Source: Vibrio pacinii DSM 19139 (GTDB lineage Bacteria; Pseudomonadota; Gammaproteobacteria; Enterobacterales; Vibrionaceae). Taken from it: 64,000 nt of DNA. The DNA is taken from the NCBI RefSeq assembly GCF_000711795.1, contig NZ_JONH01000005.1:124001-188000 (forward strand). The letters are read 5' to 3'. The notes under the pieces were generated by a model, which did not search any database, had not been told where the DNA came from, and saw only the letters and a list, made by a program, of their open reading frames with translations. Positions 18,185-26,445 of the stretch are shown piece by piece; positions within the stretch are counted from its first letter, which is position 1; every line of letters begins with the position of its first letter. The translations under genes and the position numbers were made by a program.

Positions 18185-18367
18185 AACCAAACGTTCAGTG
18201 GTTATTAATCATGGGGCAGACATTACCATTCAAGATTAAGTCGATGTTATGCGGCTAGTAAGACACGTACATATAGCCTTGATTCAATGTGTTTTCAACA
18301 CTGCGTAGCACAATTAGGAACACTTATTTAGCGGTTTTTTATTAGGTACGATTAGGACGAACGAATT

Positions 18368-20275
18368 ATGAAAAAAGGACTTTTTGGGTTTAAAGGGATA
18401 CTGCTGAGCGCCATGGCTTGTTTGCTAACAACGGCCCTTATTGTAAGCGCTTGGATTGGCTATAATGAAACTCGCGAAATCGTCGTGGAAAATGTGGAGC
18501 GTTATTTTACTGACTATACACGACAACAAGCGATGGCTGCAGAGAGCTATTTCGGACAGAAAACACGCAGTATCAATAAAGTGGCGAAGCATTATAAGGC
18601 TCAGCCTTTTCCTGAAAACTATATTGAGCAGACTAAGTTACTCGCTAATGCCATGGACATAGACAGTGTTGTGATATCACTTGACAATGGTGATGCGTAC
18701 TGGAATCAAACAGCCGATACATGGCCAAACCACAAATATAATGGCGATGTTACGACACGTGAGTGGTACCAACTGGCTCAAGGAAAATCACAGGTCTCTG
18801 TAACCGAACCGTATGTTGCTTCTGATGGTGTGATCTGGATTAGTTTTGTTGAAAAAACATTCAATGGCACGGTTTCTTCTGACTTGACACTGGATTTTCT
18901 AAACCAGATCGTCAATAGAGTGAGTGATATACCTGGCGCGGTTGCTGTTATGATGGATAGTGAGACGACAATACTTGCTTCATCTTCACCCGTCATTAAA
19001 AATGGCGAAAAGGCAAGGGACCTGAATGGGTTCCGGGATACTGCGCTGAATGCTGTCAGAATGCCTTCCGGTGTTCAGTCTTACGAACTGGATGGTCAAA
19101 AGAAGCTGTTCTTTTCTCACAGATTCCAAGTGGCGGATAAAACATGGTACCTAGGTGTAGGGGTTGATGAAGCAATTGCATTTCAAGAGTTAGGAGAGTT
19201 GGAAAACCGCCTTACTCTCAGTGTCGCGATTAGTGTCCTGTCTGCACTCGTTGTTATGTCACTACTCTTCCATCGCTTATACCAACCCGTCCTAGCTCTT
19301 AGGGATGTCGTAGAGGGGCTCGCCAAGGGGAATGGCGATTTAACCAATCGGATCCCAGTAACGTCAAGCGATGACCTTGGACGGATAGCCGTTGGTATCA
19401 ATGAGTTTATCGCGCAGTTGCAGACAATGTTCCTAGAGGTTAAAACCTTGTCCAAGGAACTTGAAAGTCGCATTGGTACCCTTGCAACTCAATCCCAACA
19501 GAGTGCTCTGCGCCTCACAGAGCACGCTTCCGAAACCGAGCAAATTGCTGCAGCAATTGAAGAGATGAACTCCACCGCGGAAACGGTTGCTCAGAGTGCT
19601 GCGACAACTGCGCAACTGACACAGAAAGCAGAAGACTTGGGGCGTGACGCTTCTCAGAGTATTGACCAGTCCAAAACAAACATGAATTCATTGCGTCGAG
19701 AGGTTGATGTGGCCGTCGGACGTGTAGAAGAGATGAATGGTAAATCACAAGGTATCCACTCTATTTTAACGGTCATCAGTGATATTGCTGAGCAGACAAA
19801 TCTGCTTGCCTTGAATGCGGCGATCGAAGCGGCTCGTGCGGGTGAGCAAGGACGGGGATTTGCGGTTGTAGCGGATGAAGTTAGAAATCTCGCGGGACGA
19901 ACAAAATCCAGTACAGAGGAAATTGAGCAGGCGTTAAATGAGCTGTTAAGCAGCAGTCATCTAATGGTGGATTCAATGGAAAGTACCAAAGTGTGTTGCC
20001 AAGAAGCTGACTCTAGCGCTAATGCCTTGGAAACGAATGTTTCCCATGTTGCAGAGTTGGTCACACACATTAATGACGCCAGCATGCAAATAGCAACATC
20101 GGCTGAAGAGCAGAGCAGCGTTACACAGGAAATTGGTCGTAACATCACCCAAATTAACGATATTGTGAATGCACTAAAATTATCGGGCGTTGAAATTGAA
20201 GAGGAAACACTCAGACTAGTAGAAGTTAATCAGCAATTGAGCGGGTTGATGGCGAAGTTTAAAGTTGAGCAGTAG
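18368..20275 (+). CDS. Methyl-accepting chemotaxis protein with periplasmic Cache-type sensor
   Basis: A 635-residue transmembrane chemoreceptor. The first membrane segment is about residues 8-28. The periplasmic domain, about residues 30-275, looks like dCache_1: [18 protein letters not shown], then [20 protein letters not shown] and [14 protein letters not shown], the usual small-molecule pocket strands. The second membrane segment is about residues 280-300, followed by HAMP ([20 protein letters not shown]). The signalling tip is [20 protein letters not shown] and then [20 protein letters not shown]. It would pass ligand binding to CheA, perhaps via the CheV-like protein nearby. The ligand is unknown; amino acids are common for dCache. 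Confidence 0.92.
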   Translation: MKKGLFGFKGILLSAMACLLTTALIVSAWIGYNETREIVVENVERYFTDYTRQQAMAAESYFGQKTRSINKVAKHYKAQPFPENYIEQTKLLANAMDIDSVVISLDNGDAYWNQTADTWPNHKYNGDVTTREWYQLAQGKSQVSVTEPYVASDGVIWISFVEKTFNGTVSSDLTLDFLNQIVNRVSDIPGAVAVMMDSETTILASSSPVIKNGEKARDLNGFRDTALNAVRMPSGVQSYELDGQKKLFFSHRFQVADKTWYLGVGVDEAIAFQELGELENRLTLSVAISVLSALVVMSLLFHRLYQPVLALRDVVEGLAKGNGDLTNRIPVTSSDDLGRIAVGINEFIAQLQTMFLEVKTLSKELESRIGTLATQSQQSALRLTEHASETEQIAAAIEEMNSTAETVAQSAATTAQLTQKAEDLGRDASQSIDQSKTNMNSLRREVDVAVGRVEEMNGKSQGIHSILTVISDIAEQTNLLALNAAIEAARAGEQGRGFAVVADEVRNLAGRTKSSTEEIEQALNELLSSSHLMVDSMESTKVCCQEADSSANALETNVSHVAELVTHINDASMQIATSAEEQSSVTQEIGRNITQINDIVNALKLSGVEIEEETLRLVEVNQQLSGLMAKFKVEQ

Positions 20276-20299
20276 AAGGTGTAAATCTTAGTAGTCGAA

Positions 20300-20491
20300 G
20301 AGGAGTCGATAGACTTGAAGAGAGTCGTACTGACGTATGGGGATGCGCCAAGAGCTGTTTTTGATGCTGGTTGTGCTTTTACTCGGAGACTTTGCGCATA
20401 GAAGTTTGGGTTGAGAGGCTGACTTAACTTTTATGGGTGTTGAAAGAGCGGATAAGTTGGTAGTCGATGCTGCGAGAAACGACATCGACTA
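20300..20491 (+). pseudogene. Decayed copy of the 90-residue gene at 17912
   Basis: Plus-strand translation gives GMRQELFLMLVVLLLGDFAH, clearly related to RRELFGMLIVLLLGESAG of the gene at 17912-18184, then breaks with stop codons before further related sequence (MGVERADKLVV). There is no intact start or frame. It sits about 25 bases after the chemoreceptor gene, so the receptor is flanked by two copies, one functional-looking and one dead. Confidence 0.65.
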
Positions 20492-20501
20492 ACACAACAA
20501 T

Positions 20502-20532
20502 GCGGATTGTAGGTATCAACCCTACAATCCGC
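20502..20532. terminator. 12-bp perfect hairpin, terminator-like
   Basis: GCGGATTGTAGG at 20502-20513 pairs perfectly with CCTACAATCCGC at 20521-20532 across a 7-base loop. There is no T run, so it may be a factor-dependent terminator or simply a stable hairpin closing the signalling cluster. Confidence 0.5.
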
Positions 20533-20856
20533 TATTGCCTGTTATTTGCGTTTTTCTAGATAACATATATCTGAAGGTGGATGCGATGTGGGAGTGAGAA
20601 CGGGCATTAGAACAACCGCTCTCTTATAGCAATTTTTTGCCCCTTTCCAATTTAACGCAATGACTCAGTGGCAGATCGTGCCACTGGAATCACATACTTT
20701 TTCTCATGTTTGGCAGCGTAGAAGTGGTGAAAGGAATCTCCCAAATTCGTGCATGTACTTCGTATTGACGCTGTAACTTTCATTTGTATGGTTATGCAAT
20801 TTCGCTGTAGCGTTGTGTGCTCGATTATTAACCACAACACTCTATTCAAAAAACCA

Positions 20857-20885
20857 TTGACACCTTACTTACTAGTAAGTATTGT
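20857..20885 (+). promoter_or_regulatory. tetR promoter with operator-like palindrome between -35 and -10
   Basis: TTGACA at 20857-20862 and TATTGT at 20880-20885 are spaced by 17 bases. Between them is the perfect 14-bp palindrome ACTTACTAGTAAGT (20867-20880). The position would let a bound TetR dimer block RNA polymerase. A one-mismatch copy lies before the downstream target gene at 21568-21581. Confidence 0.75.
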
Positions 20886-20940
20886 TCATCAAACAACAGG
20901 GCTCTTGCGCCGACCACAATAAAAGAACATGTAAAGTTAT

Positions 20941-21507
20941 ATGAGTAGTAGAAAACAGCAAGTATTAGATGTTGCAGCAGAACTTTTGCAATCAAGAGTG
21001 TTCAGTGCCTTTAGTTATCAGGACATTGCAGATCAACTAAGTATTTCTAAAGCTGCAATTCATAGTCATTACCGCACCAAAGAACAATTAGGGAACGCTC
21101 TGTTAGATAGCTACCTTGATGCAACCAAGCAAGTGCAGGCTATTGCAGATAATGCTGGCTCCAGTGCGTGGCAGAAGTTTGATGCTTATATCGATACGAT
21201 GGCTTCGCGAACGATAAACTCAGGCCAAGTCTGTATGGCAAGTGTTCTTAGGTTGGAACATAACGTTATCTCCCCTGCTATGCAAAAAGGGGTAGAAAAA
21301 GTATATGAGCTTGATAAAGACTGGTTAGAAAAGGTACTTATACAAGGCCTTGAGAATGGCGAAATGAGTTTCAAAGGATCTGCTCGAAGTCAGGCTTCCT
21401 TGATCGTGATTGCAATTCAGGGCGCACTTATAAATGCCCGAGCTGAAGGAGAAGGTGCTTTTTTCGATACGATTGAACAGATTAGATGCAACATGATGCC
21501 AGATTAA
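20941..21507 (+). CDS. TetR-family transcriptional repressor
   Basis: A 188-residue regulator. Residues about 5-50 are the TetR HTH: QQVLDVAAELLQSRVFSAFS, YQDIADQLSISKAAIHSHY and RTKEQLGNALLDSYL. The remainder is a helical ligand-binding and dimerisation domain with GQVCMASVLRLEH, similar to the TetR_C group seen in AcuR/NemR-like repressors, though the exact subgroup is uncertain. A palindromic operator overlaps its own promoter and a near-copy precedes the next gene, so it probably represses itself and the two SnoaL-like genes. A rho-independent terminator follows it, so the downstream genes have a separate promoter. Confidence 0.88.
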   Translation: MSSRKQQVLDVAAELLQSRVFSAFSYQDIADQLSISKAAIHSHYRTKEQLGNALLDSYLDATKQVQAIADNAGSSAWQKFDAYIDTMASRTINSGQVCMASVLRLEHNVISPAMQKGVEKVYELDKDWLEKVLIQGLENGEMSFKGSARSQASLIVIAIQGALINARAEGEGAFFDTIEQIRCNMMPD

Positions 21508-21526
21508 GGTTTCATAGTTGAAAACA

Positions 21527-21554
21527 GACCTGTATCTATGCAGGTCATTTTTTT
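21527..21554 (+). terminator. Rho-independent terminator of the tetR gene
   Basis: GACCTG at 21527-21532 pairs with CAGGTC at 21541-21546, with an 8-base loop, followed by ATTTTTTTT. Confidence 0.8.
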
Positions 21555-21567
21555 AAGCTAATAGCTT

Positions 21568-21581
21568 ACCTACTAGTAAGT
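21568..21581 (+). promoter_or_regulatory. Second TetR operator-like site
   Basis: ACCTACTAGTAAGT differs by one base from the perfect palindrome ACTTACTAGTAAGT in the tetR promoter. It lies 16 bases before the start codon of the SnoaL-like gene, where binding would block transcription or initiation. Confidence 0.7.
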
Positions 21582-21596
21582 TGTATGGAGAGGGTT

Positions 21597-21992
21597 ATGA
21601 ACAAATACAGTACTAGCGCAGAAGAACTCATGGAGTTAGAGCGTGAATCTTATCGACGCAATGTCACCAGAGATATCGAATGGATGAAGAAGATCCACGC
21701 AAAGAATGCCCTTCTATTTAATCCTGGTTCGGAAGTTAAAAATGCACATGAGTTCTTTTCAGAAAGACTTAAATCTGTTTCTACGGAAGTTGTTTCTGAG
21801 AATGCACCCAAGTTCTCTTGGGAGCCTACGTATTCTGAGGTAAGCAGTTCCAATGACATGGGCTGGGTGCACGGAGTGATCACAATTGAATACCCTGATG
21901 GGCACAAGGAGTTTGGTAAATATGTTTCCGTTTGGATTCGGGAGGATGATGAGTGGAAAGTTACAGCAGAAATAAGAAATTCAGATAGTTAA
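21597..21992 (+). CDS. SnoaL/DUF4440-like (NTF2-fold) protein, cytosolic
   Basis: Start chosen at 21597 (MNKYSTSAEE), preceded by GGAGAGGG; an in-frame GTG/ATG upstream at 21585 overlaps this site. The 131-residue protein has the NTF2-like layout of DUF4440: an N-terminal helix pair (ELERESYRRNVTRDIEWM, KIHAKNALLFNPG), then strands SWEPTYSEVSSSNDMGWVHG, FGKYVSVWIREDDEWKV and ends in AEIRNSDS. No signal peptide. It is followed by a related but exported gene 48 bases downstream, so the pair looks like a duplication under TetR control. Catalytic role unknown. Confidence 0.75.
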   Translation: MNKYSTSAEELMELERESYRRNVTRDIEWMKKIHAKNALLFNPGSEVKNAHEFFSERLKSVSTEVVSENAPKFSWEPTYSEVSSSNDMGWVHGVITIEYPDGHKEFGKYVSVWIREDDEWKVTAEIRNSDS

Positions 21993-22040
21993 ATCAATTT
22001 ATCGAAAATAATGTAAGCAATATTTACATAGGATCAAGTA

Positions 22041-22577
22041 ATGAAATCACTAAGTCAAATCATCTTGTCTGGAGTAATGTTAGCTGTATCTCTTGTCCCT
22101 TTCATTGCGTCAGCAAAAGACTGGACAGACCCAGCTAATCAGACCAATGAGCCGTGTGTTGTCAACGGTGTAGAGAACTTTAGAAGCCCAATGTTTGTGG
22201 ATACTGATGCGACAGCTGAAATTATGCAACTTGAAAGAGATCTATGCTGGATGGTGGCAAAAAAAGAGCTAGATAAGCTAGCTAGTTACCTCGACAAGGA
22301 TGGTCTTTTGTTCCTTGATAGAGGGAATATCTTGTATGGTCGAGACCAGCAGATGGCCCTGTTTACTCAACTGTTACAAATCGAAGGCTTATTGTTTGCC
22401 TGGGAACCTATCGAGGCACATGTTAGCGCGTCTAATGACATGGCATGGGCGTTTGGTCTAGTAAAGCTTCAGATGCCAGGTGAAGAGATGCAAGTTGCTA
22501 AATATACTTCTATCTGGGAAAAAACTGATGGCAAGTGGCTAAATGTTTCAGAGATGCGTAATCCATTTAGGCGTTAA
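22041..22577 (+). CDS. Exported SnoaL/DUF4440-like protein
   Basis: A 178-residue paralogue of the preceding gene product with an N-terminal signal peptide (MKSLSQIILSGVMLAVSLVP then FIASA, about 25 residues), so it should act in the periplasm. The mature part repeats the NTF2-like pattern: RDLCWMVAKKELDKLASYL, FLDRGNILYGRD, then FAWEPIEAHVSASNDMAWAFG and KYTSIWEKTDGKWLNVSEMR, aligned with the cytosolic partner. Two cysteines (in EPCVVNG and RDLCWM) could form a disulfide. A strong terminator follows, closing the operon. Confidence 0.75.
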   Translation: MKSLSQIILSGVMLAVSLVPFIASAKDWTDPANQTNEPCVVNGVENFRSPMFVDTDATAEIMQLERDLCWMVAKKELDKLASYLDKDGLLFLDRGNILYGRDQQMALFTQLLQIEGLLFAWEPIEAHVSASNDMAWAFGLVKLQMPGEEMQVAKYTSIWEKTDGKWLNVSEMRNPFRR

Positions 22578-22604
22578 CAGTTGAACCACCCTTTTAGCTG
22601 CGAT

Positions 22605-22633
22605 GGAGAAATCCTATTTCTCCGTTTTTTTTT
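22605..22633 (+). terminator. Rho-independent terminator after the SnoaL-like pair
   Basis: GGAGAAAT at 22605-22612 pairs with ATTTCTCC at 22616-22623 over a 3-base loop, followed by G and nine T residues. Confidence 0.9.
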
Positions 22634-22657
22634 AACGTCTGAGCGAGTGTAAATTCG

Positions 22658-23425
22658 ATGGCTGAACTTAAAGTTACCTCTTGGAATCCATTTACGGGTT
22701 GCACCAAAATATCCTCAGCTTGCAAAAACTGTTACGCCGAGAGTTTAGCGCTTAAGCTGAATCGATGGGGTACCAGCGGATACGACAACAAGTTTGTTTT
22801 TACTGTTCATGAGAATAGGATCACTGATGCACCCCCGCTGAAACGGCGCAAACCCACTCTCTACTTTATTAACAATATGAGCGATTCGTTCCACGAACAT
22901 GTTACTGATGAAACATTGGATCGAATTCTCGAAATTGTGGAAAAGTGCCATTGGCATAACTTTTACATGCTAACTAAAAGAAGTGGTCGAATGAGAGCGT
23001 ACTTTAGAAATCGCCTTGTACCCGCTAACCTCTGGCTAGGAGTCACAGTCGAAAACAAAAAGTATGGTCTAACAAGACTTCGTGACCTTCAGGCAATAAG
23101 AACATATAACAAACATATATGTTGTGAGCCTCTTTTGGAAGACCTTGGCAATATTGATTTAACAGGAGTTCGGTTGGTTGTTGGTGGAGGTGAAAGCAGC
23201 CAAAATGCAAGGAGAACATCGTTAGCTTGGGTTGAATCTTTGCGTGATCAATGTGAACAGTATAAAGCTCATTTCTACTGGAAATCTTGGGGAACTTACG
23301 ACCAAGATGGAACCCGTAAAGGCAACGGAAAAAGTGGCTGCCTTGTGAACGGTATGGAATACAAGTCATTTCCTATTGAGATAATGCCTGGGCTTTCGTC
23401 GAAAACGCTTCCATTGTTTACTTAG
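22658..23425 (+). CDS. DUF5131 / phage Gp37-Gp68 family protein
   Basis: A 255-residue protein of the phage Gp37/Gp68 (DUF5131, PF07505-like) family. The N-terminus carries WNPFTGCTKISSACKNCYAE, a C-x6-C-x2-C cysteine motif that suggests an iron-sulfur cluster, perhaps of radical-SAM type. Further family marks are LYFINNMSDSFHE, FYMLTKRSGRM, LWLGVTVENKKYG and VVGGGESSQNAR with a WGTYDQDG near the end. In other genomes such genes sit in prophages or next to a three-Cys-motif partner (TcmP); no such partner is visible here. The biochemical function is not established. Confidence 0.8.
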   Translation: MAELKVTSWNPFTGCTKISSACKNCYAESLALKLNRWGTSGYDNKFVFTVHENRITDAPPLKRRKPTLYFINNMSDSFHEHVTDETLDRILEIVEKCHWHNFYMLTKRSGRMRAYFRNRLVPANLWLGVTVENKKYGLTRLRDLQAIRTYNKHICCEPLLEDLGNIDLTGVRLVVGGGESSQNARRTSLAWVESLRDQCEQYKAHFYWKSWGTYDQDGTRKGNGKSGCLVNGMEYKSFPIEIMPGLSSKTLPLFT

Positions 23426-23663
23426 ACTGAAATTCCAGTATTGATTTAGTGATTCATGATATTGCGGTGTACTTACCTAACTTAAGTTACTACGGATGTG
23501 AATAAATCGTGTCTTTTTCAGGATAAAAATTATATTGATGCTAATAATAATGATGCATGACTATGTCCATTCTCTTCCATCTCATACTCTGCGAACTGCG
23601 GAGCCTGATCTTGCTTTGGGATACCAGAAGTTATCCGAAGGGTAGATTTCGTCCGAAGCGGCT

Positions 23664-23689
23664 AAGAAGGTTCTGTCCAGAACCTTCTT
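23664..23689. repeat. Near-perfect 26-base palindrome (12-bp stem, 2-base centre)
   Basis: AAGAAGGTTCTG at 23664-23675 is followed by TC and then CAGAACCTTCTT at 23678-23689, a perfect inverted repeat. It is not followed by a T run on either strand, so it is not a typical terminator. Confidence 0.85.
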
Positions 23690-23725
23690 ACTACTTTGGG
23701 GTGTGGGCTGTGAAATTTAGGTACA

Positions 23726-23770
23726 GAAAAAAAGAATGGGGAGCGTGATTGCTCCCCATTGTCATTTTTT
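23726..23770. terminator. Bidirectional rho-independent terminator
   Basis: AATGGGGAGC at 23735-23744 pairs perfectly with GCTCCCCATT at 23751-23760. A run of eight As lies on the left, giving a U tract on the minus strand, and CATTTTTT lies on the right. It ends the leftward secreted-peptide transcript and would stop rightward readthrough. Confidence 0.9.
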
Positions 23771-23786
23771 ACCGTCGCTGGTGGTG

Positions 23787-24014
23787 TTACTTTTCTTTGA
23801 TTGCGTCACAGCCTTCAGGAACTGTGATGGTCGATATGTTCTTACCTTCCTGTTGCGCCGCTTTCACATCCATTTTGTATTGAGTGCATTTGCCTACACT
23901 GACGTTGACGGCTCCCGAATCTGCGGATGGGTTACCGCCCAGTGTTCCACCAGCAAAGGCGGAAGAGGTGGAGAAAACTAACGCTGTAGTGATAAGTAGA
24001 GTTGACTTGTTCAT
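23787..24014 (-). CDS. Small secreted protein, unknown family
   Basis: A 75-residue protein with a clear signal peptide (MNKSTLLITTALVFSTSSAFA, cleavage after AFA), leaving about 54 residues. The mature part has two cysteines (in GKCTQYKM and EGCDAI) that could form a disulfide in the periplasm. ATG preceded by AAGGAGCAAC. It is the last gene before a strong terminator, 40 bases after the lipoprotein gene. I do not recognise the family. Confidence 0.65.
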   Translation of the reverse strand: MNKSTLLITTALVFSTSSAFAGGTLGGNPSADSGAVNVSVGKCTQYKMDVKAAQQEGKNISTITVPEGCDAIKEK

Positions 24015-24054
24015 AGTTGCTCCTTACGAGTTGGTTGAGTGTGTTATTTGGAAG

Positions 24055-24423
24055 TTAGAAGGTGTAGACAAAGGTGCCAGCACTGGAAGTGACTTCGATT
24101 TCTTTCACGCTGTCTACGGTGCAGTTGTTGCTGTATCCGGTGTAGGTTTGGCCGAAGTTCAATGAAACGTTTCTTGATAGCTCTGAAGTTGTGCCTGCGG
24201 GTAATCGGCAGTTGCCACGGTTAATCACCACATTGCTAATTACGGTGTTGTCGGCGATAGCTTGCAGGTCAAAGACCAATGTTCCCCAGTGCGAGTTAGT
24301 CGATATCGACACTTCAATATCTGTCGTTGCTGCTTGAGTCTCTTCTTGATCGCCACAAGCGGTGAGTCCTATAAATAGGATGGTCATAGCGGCGTATCGG
24401 AGTAGGGTGTCGGTTAATGTCAT
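24055..24423 (-). CDS. Putative lipoprotein of the radC-type gene set
   Basis: A 122-residue protein with a signal sequence ending in a lipobox (LFIGLTAC, Cys at about residue 23), so probably a lipid-anchored envelope protein. The mature domain is beta-rich with two cysteines (RGNCRLPAG, SNNCTVDS) about 34 residues apart. Preceded by AAGGAGAGCAC. It lies between a WYL-type regulator gene and a small secreted protein gene on the same strand with short gaps. Function unknown. Confidence 0.6.
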   Translation of the reverse strand: MTLTDTLLRYAAMTILFIGLTACGDQEETQAATTDIEVSISTNSHWGTLVFDLQAIADNTVISNVVINRGNCRLPAGTTSELSRNVSLNFGQTYTGYSNNCTVDSVKEIEVTSSAGTFVYTF

Positions 24424-24453
24424 AACGGTGCTCTCCTTATCGGTGAGTGAAAT

Positions 24454-25188
24454 TTAGGACGCACTGACTCCATCGTGTTCACGCATGAACCGCTCTAGAT
24501 TGAAATCAGTGGGATAGATAAAAGAAAACGTCGATACACTGGCCTCATCAATCAGAGGCAAGGCTAGGGTGCGTATCGTAGGTTGACCGGATAATCGAAA
24601 AAGCAGCAAGAGCGCGTCACATTGAACCGAGAGTCCCAATGGCTCGATGAGCGCTTTCTCTTGCTGCAAAACTTGACTCGATATTTTGAGCATGCGGTTG
24701 TGCAGTAATGCCGCGTGTACCGCATTCAATACTTGCCGCTGCTCATGACTCCACTCACGAATAGTGGGTAATGCCACATGTACTTTGGCTAACCATTCTT
24801 GCTCTTTTGAATGTGCTGACCCCTTGTGTGGCAAGGGTTTGTCTCTCTCCGAGGAGGACCCTTGCCCATAATTCAGTGCATCAGGAACTAGCGGTAGTAA
24901 GTACTTGTTGGTCAGTTGCCAATGGAGCATTTCCTGCTTGTTGAGCTTCAGTAATTGCTCTGAGGTTTTCCGATAAACATGGGGCATGCTCACCGAATCA
25001 CACTCCACGTTAAACACCTCCACAATGACTTCATCGAGGTAGCGTTTAATGCTGCGCGTGGTGCGGTGGATATCGAGTAGGGCTAACTGCTGCTGCAACT
25101 CCCTAACGGTAATCCATCGATGTTGAGGAATAAGCATCAGCGTGTGCAGCAAAGCGGATAACCCTTCAATGCTGGTTTTATTGCTCAT
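24454..25188 (-). CDS. WYL-type transcriptional regulator
   Basis: A 244-residue cytosolic protein. The N-terminal 60 residues look like a winged helix: LSALLHTLMLIPQHRWITVR, LQQQLALLDIHRTTRSIKRY. The middle is Lys/Gln-rich and variable. The C-terminal region shows the WYL-like pattern KALIEPLGLSVQCDALLLLF and then LALPLIDEASVSTFSF. WYL proteins often regulate defence and mobile-element loci in response to nucleic-acid ligands, which suits this island, but the ligand here is unknown. It is read leftward in the same direction as radC and the DUF2787 genes. Confidence 0.7.
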   Translation of the reverse strand: MSNKTSIEGLSALLHTLMLIPQHRWITVRELQQQLALLDIHRTTRSIKRYLDEVIVEVFNVECDSVSMPHVYRKTSEQLLKLNKQEMLHWQLTNKYLLPLVPDALNYGQGSSSERDKPLPHKGSAHSKEQEWLAKVHVALPTIREWSHEQRQVLNAVHAALLHNRMLKISSQVLQQEKALIEPLGLSVQCDALLLLFRLSGQPTIRTLALPLIDEASVSTFSFIYPTDFNLERFMREHDGVSAS

Positions 25189-25327
25189 GACTACGCTCTC
25201 AATACATCAAAGCTCCAAGACCGGAGGTGGACATTTAATGTCGGGAGAATAGAGGTGGGTCAGACACATAATGTCCAACGGTGAAAACAGCATCAATCGG
25301 CTTCACTAAAGCGTGAGCCGATTAACA

Positions 25328-25504
25328 TTAACGAGGCTTATGCTTATCACTGAGCTCTACAATGGCTGCCAATAACCCAATCAACAGCACCACCAGAAAC
25401 CCTAAAGTGGATAGGGTCCCGATGGCGCCGAAGAACGGAGATAGTGAGAACAGCGTAATGAGGGCAGTGACAAGTTTGATGGTTTGTAGAAGAAGGGAAG
25501 TCAT
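25328..25504 (-). CDS. Small membrane protein (58 residues)
   Basis: A short leftward gene, ATG at 25504, starting three bases after the stop of the DUF2787 gene at 25508, so probably translationally coupled. Residues about 7-25 (QTIKLVTALITLFSLSPFF) and 28-48 (TLGFLVVLLIGLLAAIVEL) are two hydrophobic segments, followed by a charged tail DKHKPR. A two-pass inner-membrane peptide is likely. Function unknown. Confidence 0.6.
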   Translation of the reverse strand: MTSLLLQTIKLVTALITLFSLSPFFGAIGTLSTLGFLVVLLIGLLAAIVELSDKHKPR

Positions 25505-25507
25505 GAG

Positions 25508-25951
25508 CTATTGCGGGGTGACGGCTATCTCGTCGTAAGCGTCCATATCGACGTATGCGAGAAAGTTACTCTCCCATAGCCGATACAGCTCTTTGGCATC
25601 ACGGCTACCTTGCATCGGTAGCCAGCCACGATAGGCCACAAAGAACTGCCCAACTCGAAAATCAAAGTCTAAGTTTCGCTCCAGCTCTGGGTAGTAGTTG
25701 CCCATATAAGCAAAGTCGGTGATGTACTCAATGCTCCATTCCCCTGATGAGGTTTGGCAAATCGCCATCTCAACCGGATGGAAGCCGCCTTCATCTGCAC
25801 TGTAAGTTTTATCGCGAAAGTTAAACACCAGATACCGGCTGGTGGTCAGTGCTTCATTAATCAGTAAATGGGTGGTCAACTGCTCACTTAGCAGCTTATG
25901 CAGTTTCTTAGACACAGGTAGTGATGATGCTGTGAAGGTTAATTTGGACAT
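25508..25951 (-). CDS. DUF2787 family protein, copy 1
   Basis: A 147-residue protein of the DUF2787 family, common in Vibrio islands next to radC. Family marks are FNFRDKTYSADEGGFHPVEM, then WSIEYITDFAYMGNYYPELE and RNLDFDFRVGQFFVAYRGW, where an aromatic-rich beta core is evident. No signal peptide or known catalytic motif. Preceded by AGGAGGACTCA, a strong ribosome-binding site. Two paralogues occur in this window, at 26002 and 35253. Function is not established for the family. Confidence 0.8.
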   Translation of the reverse strand: MSKLTFTASSLPVSKKLHKLLSEQLTTHLLINEALTTSRYLVFNFRDKTYSADEGGFHPVEMAICQTSSGEWSIEYITDFAYMGNYYPELERNLDFDFRVGQFFVAYRGWLPMQGSRDAKELYRLWESNFLAYVDMDAYDEIAVTPQ

Positions 25952-26001
25952 AGTGAGTCCTCCTTGTTTCAGGATTCAAATAAGAAATAACAGAGTGAGA
26001 A

Positions 26002-26445
26002 TTATTGGAGCGTACCGACCATCGTCAGCTGCACGTCATCAAAAACGTTTCGAGAGAGGTGGCGAGCAAAGGCTTTCATCCATACTGAGAGCAGCTCTTG
26101 TACTTCTGGGTGGGATAAATCCGTGCTCCCCACATCGGGCTGATAGCACCAGCGATTAGCCAGGTGAAAGTACAGCTCAGGCTCAACGGTTGTGCTGTGG
26201 TCATCGGGGTAAGAGAAGCTCGCAAAGAACGCCACCAGCCAAGGGCTGGTGGCTGACTCGCGTTTAAACTGCACCTCTATCGGATGCAAACCTTGCCGAC
26301 GTCTGTAGTAACTCATCTGACGGCAGTTCAGGACGAGTCGCTCTGCGTTCTCTGGGAGAGTGTATCGATTCAAAAGGGCTTCCAGTGACGTATGTAATGC
26401 ATCATCAATAGAAAGCTCACCATAATGTTGCTCAATCATAACCAC
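26002..26445 (-). CDS. DUF2787 family protein, copy 2
   Basis: A 147-residue paralogue of the neighbouring gene product: [20 protein letters not shown], then [20 protein letters not shown] and [13 protein letters not shown] follow the same strand pattern, with lower conservation. Its start overlaps the 3' end of radC by 10 bases, so the two are translationally coupled. Family function unknown; its regular pairing with a RadC-type gene in Vibrio islands suggests a shared role. Confidence 0.78.
   Translation of the reverse strand: MVMIEQHYGELSIDDALHTSLEALLNRYTLPENAERLVLNCRQMSYYRRRQGLHPIEVQFKRESATSPWLVAFFASFSYPDDHSTTVEPELYFHLANRWCYQPDVGSTDLSHPEVQELLSVWMKAFARHLSRNVFDDVQLTMVGTLQ

Larger units (their letters stand above)
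20492..20940. other. Non-coding stretch with a perfect hairpin and the tetR promoter
   Basis: No gene is supported. It contains a 12-bp perfect hairpin at 20502-20532 and, at its right end, the promoter and operator-like palindrome of the TetR gene. Confidence 0.6.
23426..23786. other. 361-base stretch without a confident gene; one long perfect hairpin and a bidirectional terminator
   Basis: A 63-codon open frame at 23557-23748 has no recognisable product and runs through both hairpins, so it is not called. The stretch holds a 12-bp perfect hairpin (23664-23689) and a strong bidirectional terminator (23726-23770). It marks the change from rightward genes to the leftward radC-type gene set and may be near an island boundary, though no att site was found. 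Confidence 0.5.

Noticed and set aside
23593..23602. GAACTGCGGA identical to part of the tRNA-Ile2 gene (T-arm side), considered as a left att site.
   Set aside because: Only 10 bases agree and the adjoining bases, which should continue through the tRNA 3' end, do not. Chance is a sufficient explanation.
23557..23748. 63-codon rightward frame.
   Set aside because: It runs through a perfect hairpin and into a terminator; the composition is not protein-like.
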